NCBI GenBank assembly: GCA_039000515.1
Contig: JBCFYV010000100.1
Coordinates: 26,718,818-26,782,817, forward strand
Direction of reading: 5' to 3'
Length of the DNA: 64,000 nucleotides
DNA from: Timema cristinae
Lineage: Eukaryota; Arthropoda; Insecta; Phasmatodea; Timematidae
The first letter of the stretch is position 1, and each line of letters starts with the position of its first letter. Made by a program: the position numbers and the translations under genes. A model generated the notes under the pieces. That model was not told where the DNA came from and made no database searches. It saw nothing but the letters and a program-made list of their open reading frames with translations. Positions 42,483-52,099 of this stretch are shown piece by piece.

Positions 42483-42614
42483 AAGACATCTTGTGAATGT
42501 GGGGAATGCCAGGCCTCCACCGTGGTTCGGATTCCAAGTTAAACTGTAGGTCCTTCATTTCATCTCACAATCACCCTACCATTACACATTAGCGTAAGTT
42601 CGTATAACCCGAAT
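42483..42614 (+). repeat. tRNA-derived SINE, family A, 5'-truncated copy
   Basis: Starts within the body ('gacatcttgtgaatgtgggg') and runs to 'cgtataacccgaatg', without the (TAA)n terminus. Confidence 0.8.
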
Positions 42615-42654
42615 GTTGTATCAAACCCTTTGCACGACACATGAACCCGACTCA

Positions 42655-42756
42655 CCCCCAGGGATACAACATTGCTTAACCGAATGAAATGCCTTCTACT
42701 AGAGACTAAGGGCAGTTGGATCAATACTTCCCATAGTTCAGTATTTTCTTCAGGGA
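42655..42756 (-). CDS. Possible internal exon (unrecognised protein)
   Basis: On the minus strand 'attatttttccctgaag' precedes an open stretch ENTELWEVLIQLPLVSSRRH, then FIRLSNVVSLG, ended by 'gtgagtcg', a donor-like sequence. The frame extends upstream to ATG at 42799. The peptide is not recognised and stands alone beside a SINE fragment. Confidence 0.22.
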
Positions 42757-42842
42757 AAAATAATTTTGGAGTGTTTTTAAGTGGCGAAGAATATTGCAAA
42801 ATGTAAGAAACCTCATGTCAGGGAAGAACTCATAAAAACCAC

Positions 42843-43071
42843 CCGCAACGGTAGTCGAAGGGAGTGACGCGTCCCTCGTGTGTTAATACCGGAATGCCGG
42901 TGTTGGGGGAGATCGGTGTACCGAAGGTGTTTTTCCCATTAATAGTTAGCTACCCGCTCCCCCTTCAAGGAAATGCGGGCACATTTTATATAAAATCTTA
43001 CTTCATCCCTAATCCACTAGCGTAATGAATGTAAGACTTATAACTCGAAAGGGCACTAAGACTTACAGTAA
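42843..43071 (+). repeat. tRNA-derived SINE, family B, diverged copy
   Basis: Head region 'ggtagtcgaagggagtgacg', 'gggagatcggtgtaccgaag', 'tttttcccattaat', tail 'cttataactcgaaagggcac'. The B-box is damaged. Confidence 0.6.
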
Positions 43072-43079
43072 AAGCAACC

Positions 43080-44262
43080 AAGGACTAGTTATTCGACGGA
43101 TCGGGGAACGTTGTCCACAGACAACACACCTGTGACTATACTAGGGCCAGACATGTTCTTTAGAAAATAAAAATTGTTGCGTTGGGGGAAGCTGAAAGCA
43201 AGTCCACCAAAAAATTGGCATTTTATCAGTGTATAATGGTGTTAAATATCCAGTTTTGTCGTGTCTCTCGAACCTTGAGAGGGTTCCACTTGCCCAACAG
43301 GTTCTACGAGCCGGTGGACGATATCATATTGTGTTAAGAGAGGGAAGGAGCACTATACCCCCGATTCTTGCTCTGCACCTCGCAAGGAATATTTTGACTC
43401 TGAATACAAGGGAGAACAAGGTGATTCAGACGGTCACATGTTATTTTTTTTATCGTCTTTTCCACGATCCGAGGCGTGATTTTCCGGTTCTTTCAAAAAG
43501 GGAGGAGGGTGGTGGGAGATTATACGGCTAGCTTGCGTGAAACCAGGCATACTAAGAAGTTGCGGGTACAATGGTCACGGTATTGATGTTTCCTTCATTT
43601 AAATGTGAAAATAAGATTATTACAAGCGATAAATAGACCCATAACTGGTTTAAGTAACATTTTCAAGAATTTAATAATAACACACATTTTGGAATAACAA
43701 AAGTGAAAACAAAATAGTGTCCAAGAAGATTTTAAAGGTTAAAAAAAAGAGGAATAATCATTTGTATTCATCATAATTGATTGAAATAATCTGTAAGCTT
43801 GTGGACTGGCAAAAATACATTTATGATTTTTTAAATATGCCCCTTTTCAAGTTGAAAATGTCCCCTTCTCGAGGCAATCACAGTGTAATCCACTAAGTGT
43901 AGAGTATCTCGAAGCATCGTTAAATAATCAAATTTGTCTACGACTAATAAATACAATAATAAATTGTTATATTATCTAGAAGCGAATATATTTTAACATA
44001 AAATTTAATTTTATAAAAAAGCCTTGTTTCCAAATTATTTGTAATTCTGAATGTATTTGTATATTTCCCAAAAAAGTGTATGTTGTAAGTTTAATAGCTC
44101 ATTATTTATTTATTTCCTGAAAAGTTGGACTTCATTTAATTTGCTACCTTTGTCGTGATACAAAAATCAAAAGTTGATTTTGATGAGAAAAGTACTGTAC
44201 CTTTCAATATTGTTCTCGTCTTAGCAAATAGCGAAATACTAAAGTATCATTCTGCAAGAGAA
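43080..44262. other. Unassigned sequence with a 100-codon open frame
   Basis: The frame 43229-43531 is GC-richer than its surroundings but shows no recognised domain or splice-bounded structure. It may be a transposon relic. The rest is AT-rich without features. Confidence 0.25.
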
Positions 44263-44266
44263 AAAA

Positions 44267-44727
44267 TCTATACTTATAAAATAACATGTCCTGATTGATT
44301 GACTGACTGATTCATCATCGCCGAGCGCAAACTATCAAGGCTACAAGCATGAAATTCGGACTGTATATTCATTTTGTTATGTAGGCACCCACTAAGAAAG
44401 GATTTTAGAAAATTCCACCCCAAAGGGGTCAAAATAGGGGATGATAATATGTATGAAAGTCCGTCATTTTGAAAGTTACATAAACAAAATTTTGTATTTC
44501 AGTTATTGACGTAAAACAAATAAATACGTGTTTCAGGAATTTTGGAAATTTTATTTAATAAGGGATGAAAAAGGGGGTGAAAGTTTGTATCGGACTTGCA
44601 TTATTTTTGATCTGAGGTAAAGTTATGGTAATCAACGTAACGTAATATTTTAAATTAATCTGTAAATACATATGTATATTTTCGTATTTGTATATAATCA
44701 ACTTCCACGCGGGCAACAACTATCTAG
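44267..44727 (+). mobile_element. Non-autonomous Helitron, family H1, copy 3
   Basis: TCTATACTTATAAAATAACA start after A; CTAG before T at 44724-44728. The 3' hairpin region is shortened to 'cttccacgcgggcaacaact', losing one hairpin arm, which should weaken the terminator. Confidence 0.85.
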
Positions 44728-44787
44728 TTATAAATAAAGATGTCATAGTATTAAATACGATAGTATGTTAAATATTTAAAGTGGTTG

Positions 44788-44985
44788 AAAAATGACACCT
44801 TGACACGTGAATCAAACCCAGCACCTTTGTATTAGCGTTGCCAATGCTCAACCACTGAGCTGGGCGGGAAACGTCCCCTTCTCAAGATCATTCTTGATTC
44901 ATTTGTTTGAGGAAAAGCTGAATGGCAATGCCAAAAGGTTACCGGTTCAATTCCGTTGAGCCAGTGACATTTATTAATAGGGATT
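44788..44985. repeat. tRNA-like elements in inverted order, family D
   Basis: The minus-strand copy 'aaatgacaccttgacacg' ... 'aatcaaacccagcacc' is followed by a plus-strand B-box 'ccggttcaattccgttgagc' at 44942. The head-to-head order resembles 50963-51220, with much more decay. Confidence 0.5.
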
Positions 44986-45013
44986 TGTATCTCAGCAGCG
45001 GTCAAGTACTCTC

Positions 45014-45415
45014 AGGGTGGCTACAAAACACATTTTACAAAATTCCTGAATTTTCCAGGTTTTCCAGGCAACATTTTTCAATTTACCCGACTACTTTTTT
45101 CCACTTTTTATGGTGGAGATGATGATGACTTTTGTTTGTTTATTATTGATTACATATTAAAAAAAAGTTTGTATCTACTAAACATAAATGGTTTTATCAG
45201 TTATTTTAAAAATTAAAAAAATTATTTTATTTAGGTATTATTAACTTTTGTTTTAGTGTTTAGTTGCAAAATTAATGGGATATTTTAGACATATTTTTGA
45301 ATTTAATGACTTTTCCTTATTTTTTTGTTAAATTCCCTGACATTTCCCTGTTTTCCCGGCCATCCAAAAATTCACTGACTTTTTCGGGTTTTCCCTGTCT
45401 GTAATCACCAGACTC
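45014..45415. mobile_element. Possible MITE rich in 'ccctgactttccag' wording
   Basis: 'cagggtggctacaaaacac' followed by 'cctgaattttccaggttttc' at the left, and 'cactgactttttcgggtttt' with 'ccctgtctgtaatcacc' at the right. Similar phrases occur at 47400-47485 and 61840-61890, so this is a dispersed family. The limits are uncertain. Confidence 0.45.
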
Positions 45416-45704
45416 TACATGCCATTTGTTTTACATGGTGTAGGGTCATACAGCGAATTAAGTATGTACATACTAACATATGATATGCTTTAAATGTTGG
45501 TAATATATTAACAAAATATTTGTGTGAAATAGTATTTTATTTTTTTAAAGATCAATTATTCTGATTTCCCCCTGTGCAGATGATCTGCGTTCTACTGTAT
45601 GTCAGTGGCAGCTGTAGCTCTGTTTCAACTTCATAGTTTGTTTGTTTAGCTAATTGAAAATATCAATTTATTAGCAAAACCAATCAACCCATTCTAGATT
45701 CATC

Positions 45705-45768
45705 TCCACCCATCTGTGTAAATATGCGAATAGCCCGGACTGGTAGTAAGACGCGGACCGCGTAAAAC
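45705..45768 (+). repeat. SINE tail fragment, family B type
   Basis: 'atagcccggactggtagtaa' followed by 'gacgcgg' is the shared SINE end; little of the body precedes it. Confidence 0.6.
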
Positions 45769-45946
45769 TAAAGTGTAAATGTGGCCAATGATTCAAAAAG
45801 TTTAGCCATCCCTACTTTCCCAAATATGCATGGACATACACCTAGTACACTTTTCATGAGAAGAACTCTCCGACATCTAGAAAAGTTACTAGATGTTCTT
45901 GTAACCATAATAAGTCAGTTGGTCTGCAGCTCTCACTTATATTACA

Positions 45947-46417
45947 CTAGATAGCTGTTGCCCGCGGCTTTGCTCGCGTGGAAGTTGATTATATACAAAT
46001 ACGAAAATATACATATGTATTTACAGATTAATTAAAATATTACGTTACGTTGATGACCATAACTTGACCTCAGATCAAAAATAATGCAAGTCCGATACAA
46101 ACTATCACCCCCTTTTTCATCCCTTATTAAATAAAATTTCCAAAATTCCTGAAACACGTATTTATTTGTTTTACGTCAATAACCGAAATACAAAATTTTG
46201 TTTATTTAACTTTCAAAATGACGGACTTTCATACATATTATCATCCCCTATTTTGACCCCTTTGGGGTGGAATTTTCTAAAATCCTTTCTTAGTGGGTGC
46301 CTACATAACAAAATGAATATACAGTCCGAATTTCATGCTTGTAGCCTTGATAGTTTGCGCTCGGCGTGATGAATCAGTCAGTCAATCAACCAGGACATGT
46401 TATTTTATAAGTATAGA
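45947..46417 (-). mobile_element. Non-autonomous Helitron, family H1, copy 4
   Basis: Minus orientation: CTAG complement after A at 45946, hairpin 'cgcggctttgctcgcg' intact, and the complement of the TCTATACTTATAAAATAACA start at about 46417. Very close to copies 1, 2 and 5. Confidence 0.85.
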
Positions 46418-46765
46418 TAATATGAATACCTATAAGATAAATAATATTGTAAAACATCAATGATGAATAGAAAAAAAAGTATAGTTTCTTCATGGAGTCT
46501 AAAAAGAGTATCACAAAAAACCCAGATTTTTCCTGATATTCCAGTCAACATTTTAAAAAGAATTCCAAACTAACCTGTTTACAGTTTTTCTTTGTGAATG
46601 TATATTTGATAGTTTGTTACAATGGCCACATATTTTGGAAAACAATCCTAACAACTGACAAATATAAACACACTTAATTTATTTTAAAAGTATTAAATAT
46701 TTTTGGTATTATTTGTGGCTTCGTGTAAATATAGTATAAAACAAACCATGTTAAGACTGCTATAA

Positions 46766-47300
46766 GCCGCTTCGTTGGCTACGTGGTCTAACGCGCCACT
46801 CGTGTTGGAATAGACTGTCGATGACGGGGAGATCGAGGTTCGAATCTAAGTAGGTTGTATTATATTATTATTGTTAACACCACGTCTTACTACCCGTTCA
46901 GGTTATACGCACTAACGCTAATATGTAATGGTAGGGTGATTGTGAGATGAAATGAAGGACCTACAGTTTAACGTGGGATCCGAACCACGGTGGAGGCCTG
47001 GCATTCCCCCCATTCACAAGATGTCTTGTCTGAGGTGAAGGAAGGGTTTGGTAATCAGATAAACCTGTGCCGGAACAGAGGATTGAACCCCGGACCCCGA
47101 TCACAGATGTTTGACACCTTACCCCTAGACCACCAGGTCACCTCTAAGTAGGTTGTACTCAGGGTGATTTTTCCTAAATATTTTCCAATCTCCCTCCAGG
47201 CAAATGCGAGTATATTTCCTATAAATAATTTCTAAAACCATTTGCGTAATTAGTACATAGGCGTATAGGATAGCCCAAACGGTTAGTACAATGCGATTCT
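46766..47300 (+). repeat. SINE family B2 split by a family A SINE
   Basis: Head 'gccgcttcgttggctacgtg', B-box 'gaggttcgaatctaagtagg'. After the inserted copy the sequence continues with 'ctcagggtgatttttcctaa' and a 'gatagcccaaacggttagta' tail. Confidence 0.85.
46860..47142 (-). repeat. tRNA-derived SINE, family A, with 15-bp target duplication
   Basis: A complete minus-strand copy flanked by TCTAAGTAGGTTGTA on both sides (46845-46859 and 47143-47157). The host SINE normally has one copy of this stretch, so this is a true target-site duplication of LINE-mediated insertion. Confidence 0.95.
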
Positions 47301-47304
47301 AAAA

Positions 47305-48270
47305 AAAAAATCTGCATCAAGGTAATGCATTATGGTAACATCTAGAAACAATATTTCTCACTAATTATCCTCGTAGATTTTAAACTATTTAAGTATAATT
47401 TAAATTCCAGACTTTTCCTTTTTGTTTGATTAAATTCCCCTGACATCGAAAAATTCCCGGTTTTTCATGCTGTAGCCAACACGTTATTCTTTCCAGGATC
47501 CTAATATTCAGTATATTTTTAGAGCTCTGAACATGACATGTAGCTCTGGTGTTTAGCAAGCACACCGTGAAGATATCAAACACGCCAGTCAGCGCCAGCA
47601 GTTGATAACGCGCAGCACACAAACAATGCCTCCTGTGTGCTCGATATAACAAAACACACATGCATCTACTGGCAACGGTCGCGTCCACAGGGTACGTTTC
47701 GTAGGTGGAAAAAATATATTTTAAAAGGCAGCCGATTATACTACGAAATCAGAGCAAATTTCAATCCACGGTTTTTTGTTATTACTGGCTAGGAAGATTA
47801 TCAAAATACTAGGCGTAAATTAAATGTCATTTGAATAACTTACTATAGCTTCAATTTTTATTTTCAATCTAAAATTGTTAAATAAAACCTGTTTTTAGAG
47901 TCGATATAGTTGCTGAATTTTATAAAAGTAAACTCAACAAGATAAGGAAATGTATTAAAGGCAGGTCTGTGAAATCTAAACGCCAAGCATTCGACTCCTA
48001 ACGCTTTCAGAAATGGCTACTGTATAATATTAATTAGTAATAACAAATTTACTACATTAAATCTTTGAATACAGATAAGTTCATGGGAAACTTCTTTAAC
48101 ATTGTGAATGTATATTTAAATAATTTTGTCAATCTATATTAGAAATTGTGGTTATAAAATAGTTATAATACTGTAAGTTTTTATTTTGAAGACGAAATTG
48201 ATACATTTTTACAGATTTAGACTCGATCCAGCTTCAGACTCCCTTCATACGAGAGGGAGACTATCAACAG
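47305..48270. other. Unassigned sequence and family H copy 4
   Basis: 47400-47485 holds 'attcccctgacatcg', 'aattcccggtttttcatgct' of the MITE-like family at 45014. Then a GC-richer stretch 47520-47700 with a 99-codon minus frame partly built from that repeat. 47950-48115 is an inverted family H copy ('aaacgccaagcattcgactc'). No gene is called. Confidence 0.35.
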
Positions 48271-48277
48271 AGAGATT

Positions 48278-48775
48278 TTGCCACGCCAATTCTTCCCGCA
48301 GAGATACATTGGTGAGAGTTCTCACAAAAGATGGAAAAAGTTGAGCGGTAAAACACTAGCGATACCGGTCCAACAGCCACTTGTATCAGAGGCGAAATTA
48401 TTTGAGGCGTGTGAAAAATACCGCATAAACCAATCGTCCAGTCTGCTGTTGGAGGGAGATCTTTCTCGGTAGATCAGTTGAAGTATCGGAAAGTGATATG
48501 GCTCAATATTCTACAAAAACTATAGTTATCGCTTTTGATAAATCAAGTTCATCATACTGTGTAATAGAATGTGTCAAGTGAACGTTACAAGCAACGCCAT
48601 CAGAAGGAAGAGAAATGGCAGGAATTGTACAATACATTTAATGAGGGCTACAGCATTCTTGAGTCAAAGAAAACGCTATTTAGTTCACGTCTGCCATGAT
48701 GAATCCTTCACCTCGTCAACAGCACAAATGAACACGGGTGGATGGGAAACAAGCGAGATTTTCCCTCTCGTGTAA
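48278..48775 (+). other. Two short unrecognised open frames
   Basis: Frames of 64 (48278-48472) and 68 codons (48569-48775) lie in GC-richer DNA. They could be parts of a decayed transposon gene with frameshifts. No motif is recognised, and nothing was matched elsewhere in the window. Confidence 0.25.
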
Positions 48776-49213
48776 AAGGAACGTCAGTCAGAATTGTTCA
48801 CGCGAAGATCCCTCTTGAGTGAAAGGGACCTGATTAAAATACACTATTTATTTATTTTAAGAATAAATAACATTCGCTATGACATTGATTTTTAAGTGAA
48901 CCTGAATTATAAACCAATAAATGTTTCAATACCACCACTATACAGTGAAACCTCTATTTATGGGTAACCCTTAATAGTAGATTCATCTTTATACAGAACA
49001 ATTCAAATGTCCAAAGTGAAATAACTAAGCTGTTAAGGATACACCTCAATAACAAGCACTTCTAGAAACGTGTAGATAAAGAATGAGTAATTTTGGGGTA
49101 CGGATACCACATGATTAAGTGGGTAGATAAACGAAATTACTCTTCGCAAATATTCAGTTTTCACCAGATCTTTTGAGAAAAACGACCTTAAATAAGTGAA
49201 CACACAATTATTG

Positions 49214-50105
49214 TTACACTACACGCTTTACATCAAACTTATCGGGTGTTCTAAGGTTGATCCTCGCATGGTCTATGTCAAATGTTGTAACATCCGCATG
49301 AATTCGCGCAATAATATTCTCGGGTGACTGCTGTGGGTCGTTAGGTGGGTATACCAATTCTTTGAGATGGCCCTGCAAGAAAAAGTCAAGTGATGTGAGG
49401 ACCGGTGATAGGTGGCCATTCCACTGGTTGGGGTGGACTTCAATAAATAGTCTAGTTGCTGCAATTGTGATCCATGGTGAGCAGACCACTGTAACAATGA
49501 TGCCATATTCTCTGCCACACAAGCCATAAGACGTCCTCCAGCAACCCAAGTAAAAAGAGTATTTGTGTGAATCCAAACGATCTGGCAGCATATAGGGCGG
49601 CTCACAATCGCATCGCCAACAATGCCGGCCCATATGTTCCCCTTGAGTAGATGCTGATACACACGAACGCGAGTGGCGTGCGAGTTAGCACTTGCCCACA
49701 GGTGATGGTTTTAGGTATTCTTCATTCCCTCACGTTTGAAACCGGCTTTATCACTCAGTCTACAGTGTGTACCCACAGTGTGTCCGGATACGCTGAATGC
49801 TACTGGGAAAATTACACCCGGCGAGCCAGATCAACCGGGAGCAAATGCTGTGTTGCCACAGAATGGTATGGGCTGTAGCCAATACGCAACACTTACAGAA
49901 CAGACCAGTGTGCTGTGCAGCGCTGGCTACTGTTGGAAGGCAGTTATTACAGCTTCTAACAACTGAGAGCCGTACGTTTCGTGGCCGTTCTGTAACCAAT
50001 CATGGTGCTGGTCCCAAGTAACCTGTCTCCCGACAACACTGTTCCAAACGGCGAAACACATTCACGCTCGAATGGTATCTGTCGAGGAAGCTATCAAGAA
50101 TAATG
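49214..50105 (-). pseudogene. Mariner-like (HTH + DDE_3) transposase pseudogene
   Basis: On the minus strand the sequence near 50100-50018 reads VNVFRRLEQCCRETG, the end of the N-terminal DUF4817-type helix-turn-helix. A stop-rich middle follows. Then NIWAGIVGDAI, YMLPDRLDSHKY, and WNGHLSPVLTSLDFFLQGHL with KELVYPP. In intact relatives these are 'NVWAGIVGD', 'LPPRL.G..Y', and 'W.PRSPDL.PLDFFLWGHLK.LVY'. The frame changes at least twice, the HDG motif appears as HHG, and the D of 'SPDL' is V. A dead Tc1/mariner-superfamily copy; terminal repeats were not found. Confidence 0.75.
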
Positions 50106-50962
50106 GCCAAGCTGCAGTTCCAGTTCCAGTTCGGCTGTCAGATTATTCCAAGGCCATTGTTATATACCAGTATTCTGCGCGTATGTAATTCATTACTCCT
50201 TACACAATGATGACCTTAATTTGTCTCTTCGTCTAATCGCCAGCGACTGTAAGAAATGTCATGCACAACGTTGCAACACCACTCCTACCAACTATGCTTT
50301 TCTCGAAAGGTATAGGAAGAATATATTTTATGAAAAGAGTGTTTCCAACTTATATTGCCCCACCCAATCCTGTGGTATTGCCCATGTCTGCGAATTGTGA
50401 TTAATTTTGTATAGTATATGTATTATAGTCATAAAATCTTCTTAAAGGGCGAGCGAGGGGGGAGATTAAATCCCGATTTTGGGAGGGAGAACAATTTAGA
50501 AAATTAAAACATATGACCAACATCGATGACATTCTATTAGATTATTTCTGTTATTTAAAGGTATTGCTAATATCTATCTAAAGTGACATCTGCAGATAAA
50601 ATTACTTAATAAATGAATATATTAAAATTTATTTAGCCAACTTACTAAACTTCCTACCAAAATCAGGCTATTTGTCACCGTACAAATGTTAAGAATATCC
50701 ATTTTGAGTGCAGAATAGTGTTTAGCTAGTCAAGGAAATGAAATTGTATGTTCTGAGTTTATCGATAGAGGTTCTTATTTTGAGCAATATAAAAACTTAC
50801 TATCTCATGCATAAAACATCTATGATGATCGAGATTGAAATGATCTGTTTTTTATATTATCTTCTGTGTTTGTAAGTTTAATATTTCTCATCATTGTCGC
50901 CCGCCACGGTGGGCACACGAATTAAACGTGTCTCGTTTATTGGAATTGAGCATATAATTGAG

Positions 50963-51220
50963 AAATGACACCTATACATGGGATTCGAACCCGGGACCTT
51001 TGGCTTAGTGTGTCAATGATCAACCAGGGATCATCCCGTCCTCGGGGTCATTCTTCATTCATATTTTATGGCAAGTCTGTGATGGGTGTGAGAACGAGTG
51101 AAGAATGACCCTGAACATGGGACGATCCCTGGATGGCTCTGTGGTAGACCAATGGCACACTAAGCCAAAGCTCCCAGGTTCGAATTCCATGTATAGGTAG
51201 CATTTTTCAATTTATTCAAA
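50963..51220. repeat. Head-to-head tRNA-like palindrome, family D
   Basis: The left arm (minus): 'aaatgacacctatacatggg', 'attcgaacccgggacctttg', 'gatcatcccgtcctcggggt'. The right arm (plus): 'gaccctgaacatgggacgat', 'ccctggatggctctgtggta', 'cccaggttcgaattcc', 'tataggtagcatttttcaat'. Arms of about 110 bases flank a loop of about 40. Each arm has a B-box. Confidence 0.75.
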
Positions 51221-51312
51221 CATGACTCAATTACGGCGGATGACTTAATTATGACTAATCTCCGTAATTATAATCATTCATCCCTCAAACTTCGCCTTTC
51301 ATATATACTAGA

Positions 51313-52095
51313 CTAGATAGCTGTTGCCCCCGGCTTTGCTCGCGTGGAAGTTGATTATATACAAATACGAAAATATACATATGTATTTACAGATTAATTT
51401 AAAATATTACGTTACGTTGATTACCATAACTTGACCTCAGATCAAAAATAATGCAAGTCCGATACAAACTTTCACCCCCTTTTTCATCCCTTATTAAATA
51501 AAATTTCCAAAATTACTGAAACACGTATTTATTTGTTTTACGTCAATAACCGAAATAGAAAATTTTGTTTATGTAACTTTCAAAATGACGGACTTTCATA
51601 CATATTATCATACCCTATTTTGACCCCTTTGGGGTGGAATTTTCTAAAATCCTTTCTTAGTGGGTGCCTACATAACAAAATGAATATACAGTCCGAATTT
51701 CATGCTTGTATTATTATTATTATTATTAGTATTAGCACCGCGTCCTACTACCCATTCGGGTTATACGCACTTACGCTAATGTGTAATGGGTAGGGTGATT
51801 GTGAGATGAAATGGAGGACCTACAGTTTAACGTGGAATCCGAACCACGGTGGAGGTCTGGCAATTCCCCACATTCACAAGATGTCTTGTCAGAGGTGAAG
51901 GAAGGGTTTGGTAATCAGATAAATCTTTGCCGGGACCGAGGATTGAACCCCGGCCGCCAGCATAGAAGTCTGACACCTTACCCCTAGACCACCAGGTCAC
52001 CGACTTCAAGCTTGTAGCCTTGATAGTTTGCGCTCGGCGATGATGAATCAGTCAGTCAGTCAGTCAGTCAGGACATGTTATTTTATAAGTATAGA
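51313..52095 (-). mobile_element. Non-autonomous Helitron, family H1, copy 5, split by a SINE
   Basis: CTAG complement at 51313-51316 and the complement of TCTATACTTATAAAATAACA at 52095. Bases 51711-52004 are a foreign SINE; without them the Helitron is full length. A (GTCA)n expansion lies at 52051-52070. Confidence 0.85.
51711..52004 (-). repeat. tRNA-derived SINE, family A, inside a Helitron
   Basis: A complete minus-strand copy starting with (TTA)n. It is flanked by 'ttcatgcttgta' (51699-51710) and 'ttcaagcttgta' (52005-52016), a 12-bp target duplication with one change. Confidence 0.9.
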
Positions 52096-52099
52096 TTGT

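Noticed and set aside
49651..50021. Plus-strand frames of 74-76 codons
   Set aside because: Antisense shadows of the minus-strand transposase pseudogene.
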